From Pseudomonas petrae (GTDB lineage Bacteria > Pseudomonadota > Gammaproteobacteria > Pseudomonadales > Pseudomonadaceae), in NCBI RefSeq assembly GCF_021728295.1, contig NZ_JAKJXE010000003.1, positions 310,001-374,000 on the forward strand: DNA of 64,000 bases. Reading direction: 5' to 3'. The notes under the pieces are model-generated. The model saw nothing but the letters and a program-made list of their open reading frames with translations. It was not told the origin of the DNA and did no database searches. Numbering within the stretch: the first letter of the stretch is position 1; every line of letters starts with the position of its first letter. A program made the position numbers and the translations under genes. Positions 45,842 to 55,446 of this stretch are shown piece after piece.

Positions 45842-46144
45842 ATGCCAGTAGATTATGAAACCATCCAAAAAATACAGAAGCTTGGCGACGACGTCCTGAT
45901 CGGCGTTTCTGAGGTTGCCGCATTGACGGGATTCAGCGTGCTTACGGTCCGTCAGCGCAAGTTGCCCGGTCTGGAGCCTGTACCGGGCCTGTCAAGGCTG
46001 AGATGGAGACTAGGCGATCTAAGAGAGTGGATGCGCACGGGCAATACTGAAAGCTTTCATCGCCCATCCATGCCAACTGCCTCAACAAATCCAAAACGTA
46101 CAGGGAGGCCGACCAAGAAAGCGCAGGTGGAGGCGCGGCAATGA
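45842..46144 (+). CDS. AlpA/excisionase-like HTH protein
   Basis: A 100-aa protein with an N-terminal MerR/AlpA-type HTH (VSEVAALTGFSVLTVRQRKL) and a basic tail. In islands such proteins act as excisionase or activator of excision. It precedes the replication-like gene by 46 bp. The open frame to 45764 is not favoured. Confidence 0.6.
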   Translation: MPVDYETIQKIQKLGDDVLIGVSEVAALTGFSVLTVRQRKLPGLEPVPGLSRLRWRLGDLREWMRTGNTESFHRPSMPTASTNPKRTGRPTKKAQVEARQ

Positions 46145-46190
46145 TCGTCCATTACGCCATCGCCCGACATCTGCGGCAGGAGCCGTGAAG

Positions 46191-46979
46191 ATGGGTAGAC
46201 AACGAACCATCAGGGACCAAAATTTTTGGCGCTCACCACGCCTTTTGAATTGCAGCACCGAGGACAAGGTGGCATTGCTGCATCTGCTAACGGCCCCTGA
46301 CAGCAATATCACTGGCGTGTACCCCCTCGTGCCTCGCATTGCAGGAGCTGAGATTGGCTGGACGGCAGAACAATGGTTGCAAGTCATGCATCGCCTCCAG
46401 GATCAAGGTCTCGCTAAATACGACCAGGTGAAATATGTCGTTTGGGTGCGTATATGGTGGGATCACCACACTGCCACGCAGGTGACAGGGCCGAAACTAA
46501 GAGCAAGAGCGGTTGAGGAAATTCGCCGCATCCCCAGCGAATGGCTTGATGATTTCATGCGCGATTTCCACGACAGACTGGACAATGGTCAGCAACGCTT
46601 GATCAATGATGCCCTCCTCCCGCGCTCAAACCCAGCGGTAGGAGATGTATCGATACCACAAGCATGCGGTATCGATACCATATCGGACCAAGCCCGGCAT
46701 AACTCCAAACCTCAACCTAAACCTAAACTATCAACTGAAACCAAAACGACCAGTCGCTCTTCTTATAAGCTGGACATGTCCGGAATCCCCACCGAATATC
46801 AGACGGATGTTTACAAAGCACTGGTGAAGGCAAAGACCTTAGGAAAGCTCCGAAATGGGGGGCAGCTTGTTGTCAGTGCGATGGCAGAAAGGTATCGATC
46901 TGCATCGGGTAAGCCGCAGGACGCAACGGCACTCACCATGTATCTGGCTGAACATTTGAACAGGCTCGATTCGCCGTGA
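46191..46979 (+). CDS. phage/island-type replication initiator-like protein
   Basis: A 262-aa protein. The N-terminal ~120 residues form a winged-helix-like domain (RDQNFWRSPRLLNCSTEDKV). A low-complexity linker (~145-190, rich in Lys, Pro, Thr) follows, then a C-terminal helical domain (IPTEYQTDVYKALVKAKTLG). This is the layout of phage replication proteins such as lambda O or DnaT-like factors. The linker DNA carries paired palindromes (46647-46680), possibly the origin. GGAG precedes ATG 46191 by 8 nt. Confidence 0.5.
   Translation: MGRQRTIRDQNFWRSPRLLNCSTEDKVALLHLLTAPDSNITGVYPLVPRIAGAEIGWTAEQWLQVMHRLQDQGLAKYDQVKYVVWVRIWWDHHTATQVTGPKLRARAVEEIRRIPSEWLDDFMRDFHDRLDNGQQRLINDALLPRSNPAVGDVSIPQACGIDTISDQARHNSKPQPKPKLSTETKTTSRSSYKLDMSGIPTEYQTDVYKALVKAKTLGKLRNGGQLVVSAMAERYRSASGKPQDATALTMYLAEHLNRLDSP
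46647..46680. other. candidate replication origin iterons inside the initiator gene
   Basis: TATCGATACCA occurs twice, 22 bp apart. Each copy sits in a palindrome (GTATCGATAC; GGTATCGATACC), and TATCGATACC/GGTATCGATA form perfect 10-bp arms around a 10-bp spacer. A related GGTATCGATC lies at 46891. An A-rich stretch with repeated AACCTA follows at 46700-46735. This resembles an iteron plus unwinding region as in lambda O. Confidence 0.45.
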
Positions 46980-46981
46980 GC

Positions 46982-47002
46982 AGCAGGTAGCAGGTAGCAG
47001 GT
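46982..47002 (+). repeat. three tandem 7-bp repeats
   Basis: AGCAGGT three times in a row, beginning 3 bp after the stop of the initiator-like gene. Short enough to vary by slippage. Confidence 0.7.
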
Positions 47003-47040
47003 CATGGCAGAAGTCAGTCCAATTCGAGAGGAGGAATGCT

Positions 47041-47481
47041 ATGACTAGTCGAAGCCGTGCAATAACTGATCGAATAACCGTACAAGCCCGGATTTGGCAA
47101 TGGGGTATGTCGTGGTCCTTTGGCATGGCCACGCATGCCGATACCAGGGTAATCGGTGACCATTATTCAGAGCATGCTTCGATGAAGCTGCATGGCTCCA
47201 TCCGATATCCCGAAGCGTTCAAATATCCGACATTGGAATGCTACCTATACGTTGACCCGCTACTCCTAGACCGAAAGGCAGCGGCTAGCTGCATCGGCTC
47301 AATGCAGGCGTCTGGCAAAAGACTGGTTGCGTATGTAGCTATTCACAACGAGCGATTCAACAGTCTAGTGGCCGTTGCCAATCGTCTCGTTGCCTTAGAG
47401 ATCAATGCAGAGCCATTGAGATACCGCAAGGCCAGGATCATGGGTCTCCACCTCAGCACAGAGCTGGAGCCTGATTGGTGA
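47041..47481 (+). CDS. hypothetical 146-aa protein
   Basis: A frame with a strong SD (GAGGAGG, 7 nt before ATG), which supports expression. The protein has WQWGMSWSFGM near the start and LECYLYVDPLLLDRKAAASC in the middle. I do not recognise the family. It follows the initiator-like gene by 61 bp, so it may belong to the same transcript. Confidence 0.6.
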   Translation: MTSRSRAITDRITVQARIWQWGMSWSFGMATHADTRVIGDHYSEHASMKLHGSIRYPEAFKYPTLECYLYVDPLLLDRKAAASCIGSMQASGKRLVAYVAIHNERFNSLVAVANRLVALEINAEPLRYRKARIMGLHLSTELEPDW

Positions 47482-47666
47482 TGGCATTAGCTTGATCGCG
47501 GAAGGTGCCCCTAATGTAAGTCATGGCACCTCGAAGCGACCTGACGGTCTGCTACCAAGCTGCCAAAGTCGATCCAGCTGCCAGTGTCACCGGGCATTGC
47601 GAGATAAACACGTTTGAGGATCACTTGAGCCCTAGGGCCAAAGCGCTAGGCCAACCAGGCCTGAGG

Positions 47667-48242
47667 CTAATCAGTCGCATCTAAACCCAATGAGCGTGCG
47701 AGCTTCCTAACTTCATCGTATCGTCGAATGGAGGGAACTGCCTTTATCTCTAGCTCCAAGTCCTTGAGTGCAAGGTTTTTGTAAAAGCGCGTGGCCATTT
47801 CCTCTCTGTGGATAGCAGTAGGTGAAACTAAGCGTTTACGCTCGTTCAAAAGCTCGCGCGCGCTGATTTGAGCAACCTCACAGAGATAGGCTTTCGATAT
47901 CAAATCGCAGCACACCCATGTACTAATCCACCGCTGCTCCCGAGCCCAGAATACCAGTCGTTGAAACGTCCACCATGTCATCCGGGCATGCCCGCTGGTG
48001 TACCGCCGCAACGTCCTAGCCTCGACACCAAGCTCTAATTCAGAGATGGCATCTTCAAGCTGAATTTTCGGCAGCCGTGATTTCCGCAAAATGCCAGTGA
48101 ACAAATAGTTCACTAAATTTTGGGGCACTCGCGCAGCAAAATGTTTCCGCCCGCTTGCAAAGTGTGCATGGAACTCACGAGCCACAAGCTCGAATGCCTC
48201 ATACTCTTCAATACCCAGGGTCTCTGTTTCTGTTTTTCGCAT
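47667..48242 (-). CDS. hypothetical 191-aa protein
   Basis: A helical, charged protein with EARTLRRYTSGHARMTWWTF, which might be an HTH-like region. Not recognised. It is transcribed against its neighbours, and the RBS is weak. A regulator of the island is possible but unproven. Confidence 0.5.
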   Translation of the reverse strand: MRKTETETLGIEEYEAFELVAREFHAHFASGRKHFAARVPQNLVNYLFTGILRKSRLPKIQLEDAISELELGVEARTLRRYTSGHARMTWWTFQRLVFWAREQRWISTWVCCDLISKAYLCEVAQISARELLNERKRLVSPTAIHREEMATRFYKNLALKDLELEIKAVPSIRRYDEVRKLARSLGLDATD

Positions 48243-48436
48243 GCTGCCATTCTTAACCTAACAATAGCATCTGTCAAAGCGTGGCCTAGATGGCGGGATG
48301 CCCTCCAGCTAACATTCGATACCGTTCACAGCAGTCGAATACAGTGACTATGAACATCGATTACGAAGCCATCAAAAATTTCGAAGCTCGCAGGTCCCAT
48401 ACTGATCATGATAACGATCCGCAGGAGGTCTCAACG

Positions 48437-48709
48437 ATGATCCAACCGTCAGATGCTCATCGATTAGAAATCGCTCAGGACGTATTGGGTTGCTTGATAG
48501 CGCTCCGTTCCGAGTCGATTTTCTACGAGCGGAAGAAAGCCCAACCGAATGTTGAAATAATCAGCCAATGGAAAGCAGAGCGGAACACCCTCTTCGACCT
48601 GACCCGCAGTTTGAACTGTAACGACCGGGATCCCATCGAGAATGTCATCGCGACCTATGGCCCCTCTGCCAGAGCTCTGTTTGAGCAGGAGGATAGTCTG
48701 AGCAGCTAG
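48437..48709 (+). CDS. hypothetical 90-aa protein
   Basis: ATG 48437 is preferred because GGAGG lies 8 nt upstream; an upstream ATG at 48350 would add 29 residues but has no RBS. It is a helical acidic protein (RLEIAQDVLGCLIALRSESI). Not recognised. Confidence 0.5.
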   Translation: MIQPSDAHRLEIAQDVLGCLIALRSESIFYERKKAQPNVEIISQWKAERNTLFDLTRSLNCNDRDPIENVIATYGPSARALFEQEDSLSS

Positions 48710-48795
48710 CGCTGTGCACCGGCTACCCAAGGTGCGTATCAGTTAAGCCGTTCCACTTTTACTGACATGCGTTCAGCCGCCCGGAGATGCTGCAT

Positions 48796-48987
48796 TCAGT
48801 CTGAATCCGACAGCGTGGAGCGTCTGGCAGGCTTTGACTCGGGAATGAGCTCAGGTATCAGCTTGAGCTCTCCCGCATAGACCATTAGGGTTCCGCACCT
48901 GGTAAACGGCTTACCACCGTTCACCGCGTCTACAGATTTCCGTCGTAGTGCAAGCGACCACATTTTCTTCAGCCAGCTTTCACTCAT
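48796..48987 (-). CDS. hypothetical 63-aa protein
   Basis: A small basic protein (SESWLKKMWSLALRRKSVDA). GGAG lies 8 nt before ATG 48987; a longer frame to 49014 exists. Not recognised. Confidence 0.4.
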   Translation of the reverse strand: MSESWLKKMWSLALRRKSVDAVNGGKPFTRCGTLMVYAGELKLIPELIPESKPARRSTLSDSD

Positions 48988-49597
48988 AGCGTTTACTCCA
49001 GTTGTGGATGACATGCCCAGATTTTTCTACCGCATGCCTCCCTCAGCATCAAAAGATCGACCCGTCCCTGTGCTGCGAGGTGTTTTTCTCTTCTTACCCG
49101 AGCGATGCACGCACAGCCACCAACGGCAATCGCGCGCACTTCAAATTTTTGACACCATTACAGGCAACGCCCTGCTTCGTACAGCGTCTTGCTGCGGTGT
49201 TGTCTGAAAATCACCGCGCTCACTTCGCAAAAAATTCGGATGATCAATTTTGTTAGATCGATGACGTCTGACTCTCGTGTTTATCGAGTCATTGGACGAT
49301 TCCCTCTGCCCCCTGCTCAATGATGCTTTTATTCATCGAGGGCTAAGAAATCCAGTAACAACGTACAGCCAATTTTTAGTCACCGACATCGTCCACGACG
49401 GCTGCAACCATTTGGTGGATAAGAGCTGGGACAAGGTAGGGTTTGTGCTACCGCCATGAATGGCGTGCGCACAACCGGCAACGCTTCAGTCGTTGTACTC
49501 CCTTGCTTTGCCTACCTTACCTGCTCAGGGCAAGCCCCGAGACCCCACCACGGCCGCTGGCCGCAAAATTTTGGTAGAACACCATGCCATCGATGGT
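48988..49597. other. gap without a convincing gene
   Basis: About 600 bp between small minus-strand genes. Frames of 60-84 codons exist on the + strand but lack RBS and recognisable composition. I see no repeats or strong hairpins. Confidence 0.4.
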
Positions 49598-49906
49598 TCA
49601 CATCTCGGTAGAGATGCCTGACAACGCCAGAACCTCATGCTCTGCAAGCCCCCGCCTACGCTGCGCCAATCCGAGGGGCGAAATAAGCGCCTCATGCTCG
49701 ACGACTTGCTGTTCAAGCAACCGCCCTAAAAGCAGCAGCTCTCCCTGCGATTCGAGTGCGCGAAGCTGCTCCGGAGAATTAAACGCCCAGCGGTCAAGAA
49801 TCTGCCAGCCGCAGGCGTGATACGAAGTCGATCGGCGGACAGAATCGATGGTCGCAGCCGCCAGGACGCCCGACGCGATTCTCAATGGGGTGTGGTTAGT
49901 CAGCAT
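49598..49906 (-). CDS. hypothetical 102-aa protein
   Basis: A soluble, leucine-rich protein with LRALESQGELLLLGRLLEQQ. AGGG lies upstream of ATG 49906. It overlaps the preceding gene by 11 bp, so the two are coupled. Not recognised; a FlhC-like regulator relic is a remote possibility. Confidence 0.5.
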   Translation of the reverse strand: MLTNHTPLRIASGVLAAATIDSVRRSTSYHACGWQILDRWAFNSPEQLRALESQGELLLLGRLLEQQVVEHEALISPLGLAQRRRGLAEHEVLALSGISTEM

Positions 49907-50144
49907 GGGCAGATTCCCTTTGTTGTAGGCAATTGATCATTCGGGTGTTCTGCGCAATGGAAGAGGTTCTGAAGCCGCCTTTGCGCCTTAGCTCTCGAAT
50001 GTGAGCGAGCGAAAAACCAAGAGTGGATAGGACGGCAACATCGTCAGAGGCGAGCGCTTGATTCGCCAAACGCATGGTGGCGTTGGCTTGCTTCAGTTGA
50101 GCGATATCTACCTGCCAAACACTGCCTGCCGTTACGTCGGTCAT
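49896..50144 (-). CDS. hypothetical 82-aa protein
   Basis: A helical protein (AQLKQANATMRLANQALASD, then LSTLGFSLAHIRELRRKGGF) with HTH-like character in the second half. It precedes and overlaps the 102-aa gene. Together they may form a two-part regulator. Not recognised. Confidence 0.5.
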   Translation of the reverse strand: MTDVTAGSVWQVDIAQLKQANATMRLANQALASDDVAVLSTLGFSLAHIRELRRKGGFRTSSIAQNTRMINCLQQRESAHAD

Positions 50145-50185
50145 CGGGCCACTCCGAATAGCTAAGTGAAGGCTCCATCATCCAG

Positions 50186-50725
50186 CTAAGTGCTGAAGAT
50201 TGAATGCAGCCGTGCCTCCGTATTGGTCACGTCGGCCGCTTTAAGCGCGAGGCTAAACGTCGGAATTGCCAAATCGCTGGTCAACAGCTCCAACCGATGG
50301 TTGCTCTTGCCGACTGGAAGGATGCGCCAGGAGCGAATCTCATCCAAACGGAAGAGATGACCGCCCTGACCAACGGGGTAGGCCAGCAACCTTTTCGATT
50401 GCAGGTCGACACCAACGTAGGCGTCATTGATCTTAGCGAACACCTCTACCTGCGGATGGAACCCTTCAACCTGATAGCCGACAACCATTTTTCTCAGCTT
50501 ATCGGCATAGCTCTGGTTGACTCGCGAGAACAGCCATCCGCCCCCGACGAAGTAGAGAACCAAGACCCAGAACATCCACCGAATCGCTGGGTCTTCGCTA
50601 CTAGTCAAACCCAGAAAGAATGTCAGGTTGAAGCCAGAAAAAACCACCACGACTAGCAAAAGCGCACCCACCGGCAAACACCCGACGGCCCATGCCACGC
50701 GAAACAACTCCCAGATAAGTCCCAT
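50186..50725 (-). CDS. hypothetical two-helix membrane protein
   Basis: A 179-aa protein with membrane segments at about residues 8-36 and 48-66 and a cytoplasmic C-terminal domain of beta character (EVFAKINDAYVGVDLQSKRL). AGGAGG lies 6 nt before ATG 50725, so the longer frame to 50833 is rejected. It is divergent from the XRE regulator. Function unknown. Confidence 0.6.
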   Translation of the reverse strand: MGLIWELFRVAWAVGCLPVGALLLVVVVFSGFNLTFFLGLTSSEDPAIRWMFWVLVLYFVGGGWLFSRVNQSYADKLRKMVVGYQVEGFHPQVEVFAKINDAYVGVDLQSKRLLAYPVGQGGHLFRLDEIRSWRILPVGKSNHRLELLTSDLAIPTFSLALKAADVTNTEARLHSIFST

Positions 50726-50825
50726 GCAGCCTCCTAAACCAAACGTGCACAGATAAAATAACTGAAAATCAGATATCCCAAAAGCAGATATAGCGTGATC
50801 AGCCGAACCTTGCCAGGACACGGCT

Positions 50826-51071
50826 ATGACCAAGGCTATTTATCGACGCGAGCACGTGATCTTTTTGCAGGTGTTAAAGCGCATTAGGGTTGAATCAGGC
50901 ATGACCCAGGCCCAGTGCTCTGCCGCGCTGGGAAGGCCGCAATCGTTCATGAGTGATGTGGAGAGGGGGGTGAGGCGGTTGGATATGGTTCAGCTTCGTG
51001 ATCTGTGTCAGGTTTTGGGTAGTGACCTTGTCGAGTTCACCAAATCTTTCGAGGCAGCACTCAATAATTAA
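50826..51071 (+). CDS. XRE-family HTH regulator
   Basis: An 81-aa single-domain regulator with a Cro/C1-type HTH (MTQAQCSAALGRPQSFMSDV). AGGA lies 8 nt before the ATG. Its size and place beside a type I RM locus recall controller (C) proteins. It is convergent with hsdR and divergent from the membrane-protein gene. Confidence 0.82.
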   Translation: MTKAIYRREHVIFLQVLKRIRVESGMTQAQCSAALGRPQSFMSDVERGVRRLDMVQLRDLCQVLGSDLVEFTKSFEAALNN

Positions 51072-51208
51072 AAAAGCGCAGGTATAAACGCATCGTCGAT
51101 CCCGAGGCAGCAACACCTCGGGCGAATTGTCACTCAACCTGCATCTTAGGGCAGGGCAAACTGTCTGAAAGCACTTGGTGCGATATAAATACTCGCCCTG
51201 CTGCTGCA

Positions 51209-54200
51209 TTATAAATTTCCACCTACACCTTTGAATTTTTCAACAAAAGCGGCGATTTTTTGGAAGGCATCTTGCTTCTTCTGGAGATATTTCGGATTAA
51301 GCGGACTCATTTTTGGTAAGATGGCATTAAGCTCAGTTCCATTATCGCTAGCAAATTCCCTTTTTAGCGAAGTGGCGATGTAGCGTTTAGCTGCCCCTTC
51401 ATTCAGTTCCTCATCGCTGATCAACTCGTGCGCCTCGCGCCGCTGTTCTGATTGGGCAAAAGTGTAAAAAGCGTCGATCACACTAGCCTTGTCAGCAATC
51501 CCATCAAGCTCGGTCTGGTTGATGAAGTCCACCACCAGGCTTTCTTTGGCGCGATTGCCCAGGCTGGCGCGAATCACCCGGCGCATCTCCTCGACCAGCG
51601 CCGCCTTGCCCTTAACCTTCTTGTTCTTCTCGAAGATCAGCTCGAGAATGTAATCCAGGTTAATTTCCTGGGACTTGAGCAGGTCCACCTCGAACACCAC
51701 ATCGTCCCAGTCAATGGTGGACTTGCCTACTTCGTTACCCGCTTTCTCGCGCCGCAGCCAATCTCGGATGTCATTGTAGGTGGAACGATAGTCTTGAACC
51801 TTGCGCTCGACAGGTAGGCGGATGGTCTGCAGCTCGGCAAGTTTCTCGTCATCTAGGTGGTGTTCAACCTTAAATGCTTCCACGGTCTGAGGGTCGCAGA
51901 TATCGACCGTTTGCAGCGCCTTGAGCGCGGCAAACTCGTCGTAGTTCTGCAGCACGTTTTCCACGCGCAGGTAATCGCCGAACAACTTGGCGAAGGCTTT
52001 CTTTTCCGATTCCTTGATGATATTGGCCGGGTCGGGAAAACGCTGCTCCAGTTCCGTCACCACATCCATGAAGCCACGCCGCGCCTCACCGGTCATCGTG
52101 TCAGTGAAGCCCTCCATGTACTCCTTATAACTTTTTTCCAGCACCACGTTGCGGGTATTCTTGTCGCCAAACAGCGTGATGGCGTCGACTGTGGCCTGCT
52201 CCAGATCGCGGAAGGTGACGATATTACCGAAAGTCTTGGTGGCGTCGAAGATGCGGTTGGTGCGTGAATAGGCCTGGATCAGGCCGTGATAGCGCAGGTT
52301 TTTGTCGACGAAGAGCGTGTTGAGCGTTGGCGCATCGAAGCCGGTCAGGAACATGCCTACCACGATCAGAAGGTCGATCTCCTGATCCTTCACGCGCTTT
52401 GCCAGGTCGCGGTAGTAGTTCTGGAAGCCCTTGCTGTCCACACCGAAACTGCTTTTGAACAACGCGTTGTAGTCAGCAATCGCCGCGCTCAGGAACTCTT
52501 TAGCGGTGATATCCATCGCCGATACTTCGAAACTCTCATCGACGATGTCGCCAACGGCGTCCTGTTCTTCATTGGGGGCGAAGGAGAAGATGGTGGCGAT
52601 GCGCAGCGGCTTGTCGCTGCCTTCCTGCAGCTTCTGCAGCGTCTCGTAGTACGCCTTGGCGGCATCAACGCTGCTCACCGCGAACATGGCATTGAAGCCC
52701 TTGTTTGCCCCCTGCAAACGATGGGTCTTCTGGCGAAAATGCGTGAGCAGGTACTGCGAGATTTCGCGGATGCGTGTGGGGTGGAGCAAAGCCTGGCGGT
52801 TCTCCGCAGCGCTGAGTTTCTTCTCGTCCTGCTCGGCTTCCAGAGCTTTGAACTGAGGACGGACATCGTTGTAGTCCACCTTGAACTTGAGCACCTTCTC
52901 GTCACGGATGGCATCGGTGATCACATAGGAATGCAGCTCGCGGCCAAACACGCTACCGGTTGTATCCGCGCCCAGCGCATTCTTTGGGAAGATCGGCGTG
53001 CCGGTGAACCCGAACTGATAGAAGCGCTTGAACTTCTTCTTCAGATTCCTCTGCGCCTCGCCAAACTGGCTGCGGTGGCACTCGTCGAAGATGAACACAA
53101 CCTGCTGCTGGTACACCGGGAGGTCGCCTTCGGTCTTCATCAGGTTGTTTAGCTTCTGGATGGTGGTGACGATGATCTTGTTGTCGTCCTTGTCCAGATT
53201 ACGCTTAAGGCCTGCTGTGCTCTCCGAGCCATTGACGCTGTCGGGTGAAAAACGCTGGTACTCCTTCATGGTTTGGTAATCCAGATCCTTGCGATCCACC
53301 ACGAAGAATACCTTGTCGATGAACTCCAGCTCAGTGGCCAAGCGCGCAGCCTTGAAGCTGGTCAGCGTCTTGCCCGAGCCAGTAGTGTGCCAGATATAAC
53401 CGCCGCCCTCGGTGCTGTTCCAGCGCTTCGCCTGCCTGGCACTGCGAATCTTCCACAGGATGCGCTCGGTGGCGGCAATCTGGTACGGGCGCATCACCAG
53501 CAGGGTGTTGCTGACGTCGAACACCGAATAGGTGAGCAGTACATCGAGCAGGGTGCGCTTCTGGAAGAAGGTCGCGGTGAAGTCCTTCAGATCCTTGATC
53601 GGGCTGTTGTCGGCCTGCGCCCAGTTCATGGTGAAGTCGAAACTGTGCTTGTTGCGCCGCGTGGTGTTGGCGAAGTAGCGCGTATCGGTGCCATTGGAGA
53701 TCACGAACAGCTGCAGATACCTGAACAGCGAATGGTCGGTGTTGAAGCTCTCCTTGCTGTAGCGGTGCACCTGATTGAAGGCTTCGCGGATCGCCACGCC
53801 ACGCTTCTTCAACTCTACCTGCACCAGCGGCAGGCCATTGACCAGAATCGTCACGTCGTAGCGGTTGGCGTGGCTGCCCGCTTGCTCGAACTGTTTGATG
53901 ACCTGCATCTTGTTGCGAGCCAGGTTCTTCTTATCCAGCAGGTAGATATTCTGGATGCGCCCGTCATCGAACACGAAGTCATGTACATGATCGTCGTGAA
54001 CCTTGCGGGTCTTGTCGAGGATACTGTCGCTGGGCTTGTCCAGCCAACTTTCCACGAAGCGCGCCCACTCGGCGTCGGAAAATTCGACGCCGTTCAGCGC
54101 CTGCAACTGCGTGCGCACATTGGCCAGCAGCGCCGGCATCGTCTTAAGACCTATGGAATGCTCATAGCCCTGATTGACCAAATCCTGGATGAACTCGCGT

Positions 54201-54310
54201 TCCAGATCGCCTTCGCTCTGGTAGCTCTCGGCAACTTTCCATTCCTTGGCGTATTTATCCAGGACAATGAAGTTGTTAGATTCGGCGATGACCTTGCTGT
54301 GCTCAAGCAT
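51209..54310 (-). CDS. hsdR: type I restriction enzyme R subunit
   Basis: HsdR of 1033 aa, EcoR124I-like size. The nuclease triad is at Asp152 (YDVTILV), Glu166 and Lys168 (VELKKRG). The helicase has Walker A TTGSGKT (309-315) and a DECH box ([12 protein letters not shown]). It translocates and cuts unmethylated DNA together with HsdM and HsdS. It starts 10 bp after the prrC-like gene, the order of the E. coli prr locus. Confidence 0.95.
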   Translation of the reverse strand: MLEHSKVIAESNNFIVLDKYAKEWKVAESYQSEGDLEREFIQDLVNQGYEHSIGLKTMPALLANVRTQLQALNGVEFSDAEWARFVESWLDKPSDSILDKTRKVHDDHVHDFVFDDGRIQNIYLLDKKNLARNKMQVIKQFEQAGSHANRYDVTILVNGLPLVQVELKKRGVAIREAFNQVHRYSKESFNTDHSLFRYLQLFVISNGTDTRYFANTTRRNKHSFDFTMNWAQADNSPIKDLKDFTATFFQKRTLLDVLLTYSVFDVSNTLLVMRPYQIAATERILWKIRSARQAKRWNSTEGGGYIWHTTGSGKTLTSFKAARLATELEFIDKVFFVVDRKDLDYQTMKEYQRFSPDSVNGSESTAGLKRNLDKDDNKIIVTTIQKLNNLMKTEGDLPVYQQQVVFIFDECHRSQFGEAQRNLKKKFKRFYQFGFTGTPIFPKNALGADTTGSVFGRELHSYVITDAIRDEKVLKFKVDYNDVRPQFKALEAEQDEKKLSAAENRQALLHPTRIREISQYLLTHFRQKTHRLQGANKGFNAMFAVSSVDAAKAYYETLQKLQEGSDKPLRIATIFSFAPNEEQDAVGDIVDESFEVSAMDITAKEFLSAAIADYNALFKSSFGVDSKGFQNYYRDLAKRVKDQEIDLLIVVGMFLTGFDAPTLNTLFVDKNLRYHGLIQAYSRTNRIFDATKTFGNIVTFRDLEQATVDAITLFGDKNTRNVVLEKSYKEYMEGFTDTMTGEARRGFMDVVTELEQRFPDPANIIKESEKKAFAKLFGDYLRVENVLQNYDEFAALKALQTVDICDPQTVEAFKVEHHLDDEKLAELQTIRLPVERKVQDYRSTYNDIRDWLRREKAGNEVGKSTIDWDDVVFEVDLLKSQEINLDYILELIFEKNKKVKGKAALVEEMRRVIRASLGNRAKESLVVDFINQTELDGIADKASVIDAFYTFAQSEQRREAHELISDEELNEGAAKRYIATSLKREFASDNGTELNAILPKMSPLNPKYLQKKQDAFQKIAAFVEKFKGVGGNL

Positions 54311-54320
54311 TTTGTTGTTC

Positions 54321-55445
54321 CTATTGCCAGTAGCGGTGGCTGCTCTTCAGGTGGTCGAGCAACAGTTTAACCATCGCTTTCTCTGCAGGCGTTGGCTGGG
54401 CGATCGCTTCATTCGATAGCGTACTGTGGCTGGTGAAATTGAGAACTCTGCTCAGATAAAGCTGCTTGTCATTAGGCAAAAGCTCGGACCACTTCGGGTG
54501 GCCAAGAAAGCTGGCTGTTTTCTCGTAGAGGTTGCGCAGCAAGGTGAAATGAAACCGTTCAACCTTATTTTCAGCAATCGCCTGCTCAATGGTTTGCTTT
54601 AGGTGCAGGTGATAGGAAAAGCTCTTGTTGGCGTCGCCGTGTTTTTCAGTGAGCACAAAGCTGCCGTCTTCAAACCGCTCGAGCATGTAACAGGTCTTGC
54701 CATTCAGTTCATTAAAAAGCACGTTGTAGAACAGTGGGCTGTGCGTCGAAACGATAAACTTCAGATTGGACTGGCTTGATTTGATCAGGCTGGCCAGATT
54801 TACTGCCAGCTCAATCAAATGGTTTTCATCGAGAGAGCTAACGGGGTCGTCAATGAACACATACTCCAGCTGATTAAAGGCGCCGGTCTCGCGTTCGCTC
54901 GACTCGGCGACATTGAGAATAGTCACCGCCTGATCCAGCAGGGTGTAGAAAACACTCCAAATGAAATTGCTCTCTTCCCCTTTGGAAAGCTTGATATTAG
55001 GGGAATGCTCCTCGTTACCGCGCTCCAGGGAGAAGGTGACTTCGTCAAAGTTGGCGCCGAAATGCGGCGTTAGCTTGTCGTTCGCATAACGCTGGAAATA
55101 ATGAATAATATTTCCATCTTGCCCGAGGTCCTTGAGTAGCGTCAGAAGCCAGTTGGTATATGAATTGGGCTGAATCTTCAGTTTGTACTCGGCATCACTC
55201 GCTAGGTCGTTATCCCAATAGAATAGGTCTTCAGTGAAGGCGTTGTAATAAAGAATCTTGTTACGCGGTAGCTCGGGCGCGTCGACTTCCTCATCGCCCT
55301 CTTCGCCATTGGCTTTGGGTGCAATCAGCTGCTTGAATTCACGCGACAGGCGCGTCTTGCCAGTGCCGTTAAAGGCGTAGATCAGCTGCACCTTCTTGTT
55401 GGCGTTCTTTAGCTGCTCAGCGATCTCTGTCAGGGTCTCGCTCAT
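54321..55445 (-). CDS. prrC: PrrC-like anticodon nuclease (tRNA-Lys type)
   Basis: A 374-aa protein coded between hsdS and hsdR, as E. coli prrC is. The ABC-like ATPase half has Walker A NGTGKT (26-31), signature LSKGEESNF and Walker [13 protein letters not shown]. The C-terminal nuclease half has Arg304, Glu308 (RNLYE) and His340 (TSHST); spacing equals Arg320, Glu324 and His356 of E. coli PrrC. PrrC is kept silent by the RM complex and cuts tRNA-Lys when phage disarm it. The N-terminus is somewhat shorter than in E. coli. Confidence 0.88.
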   Translation of the reverse strand: MSETLTEIAEQLKNANKKVQLIYAFNGTGKTRLSREFKQLIAPKANGEEGDEEVDAPELPRNKILYYNAFTEDLFYWDNDLASDAEYKLKIQPNSYTNWLLTLLKDLGQDGNIIHYFQRYANDKLTPHFGANFDEVTFSLERGNEEHSPNIKLSKGEESNFIWSVFYTLLDQAVTILNVAESSERETGAFNQLEYVFIDDPVSSLDENHLIELAVNLASLIKSSQSNLKFIVSTHSPLFYNVLFNELNGKTCYMLERFEDGSFVLTEKHGDANKSFSYHLHLKQTIEQAIAENKVERFHFTLLRNLYEKTASFLGHPKWSELLPNDKQLYLSRVLNFTSHSTLSNEAIAQPTPAEKAMVKLLLDHLKSSHRYWQ

Positions 55446-55446
55446 T

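Noticed and set aside
49277..49459. 60-codon frame in the island gap
   Set aside because: GTG start without RBS, no recognisable motifs.
51101..51122. hairpin CCCGAGG/CCTCGGG between the XRE gene and hsdR
   Set aside because: A 7-bp stem without a T-run in either direction; not enough to call a terminator.
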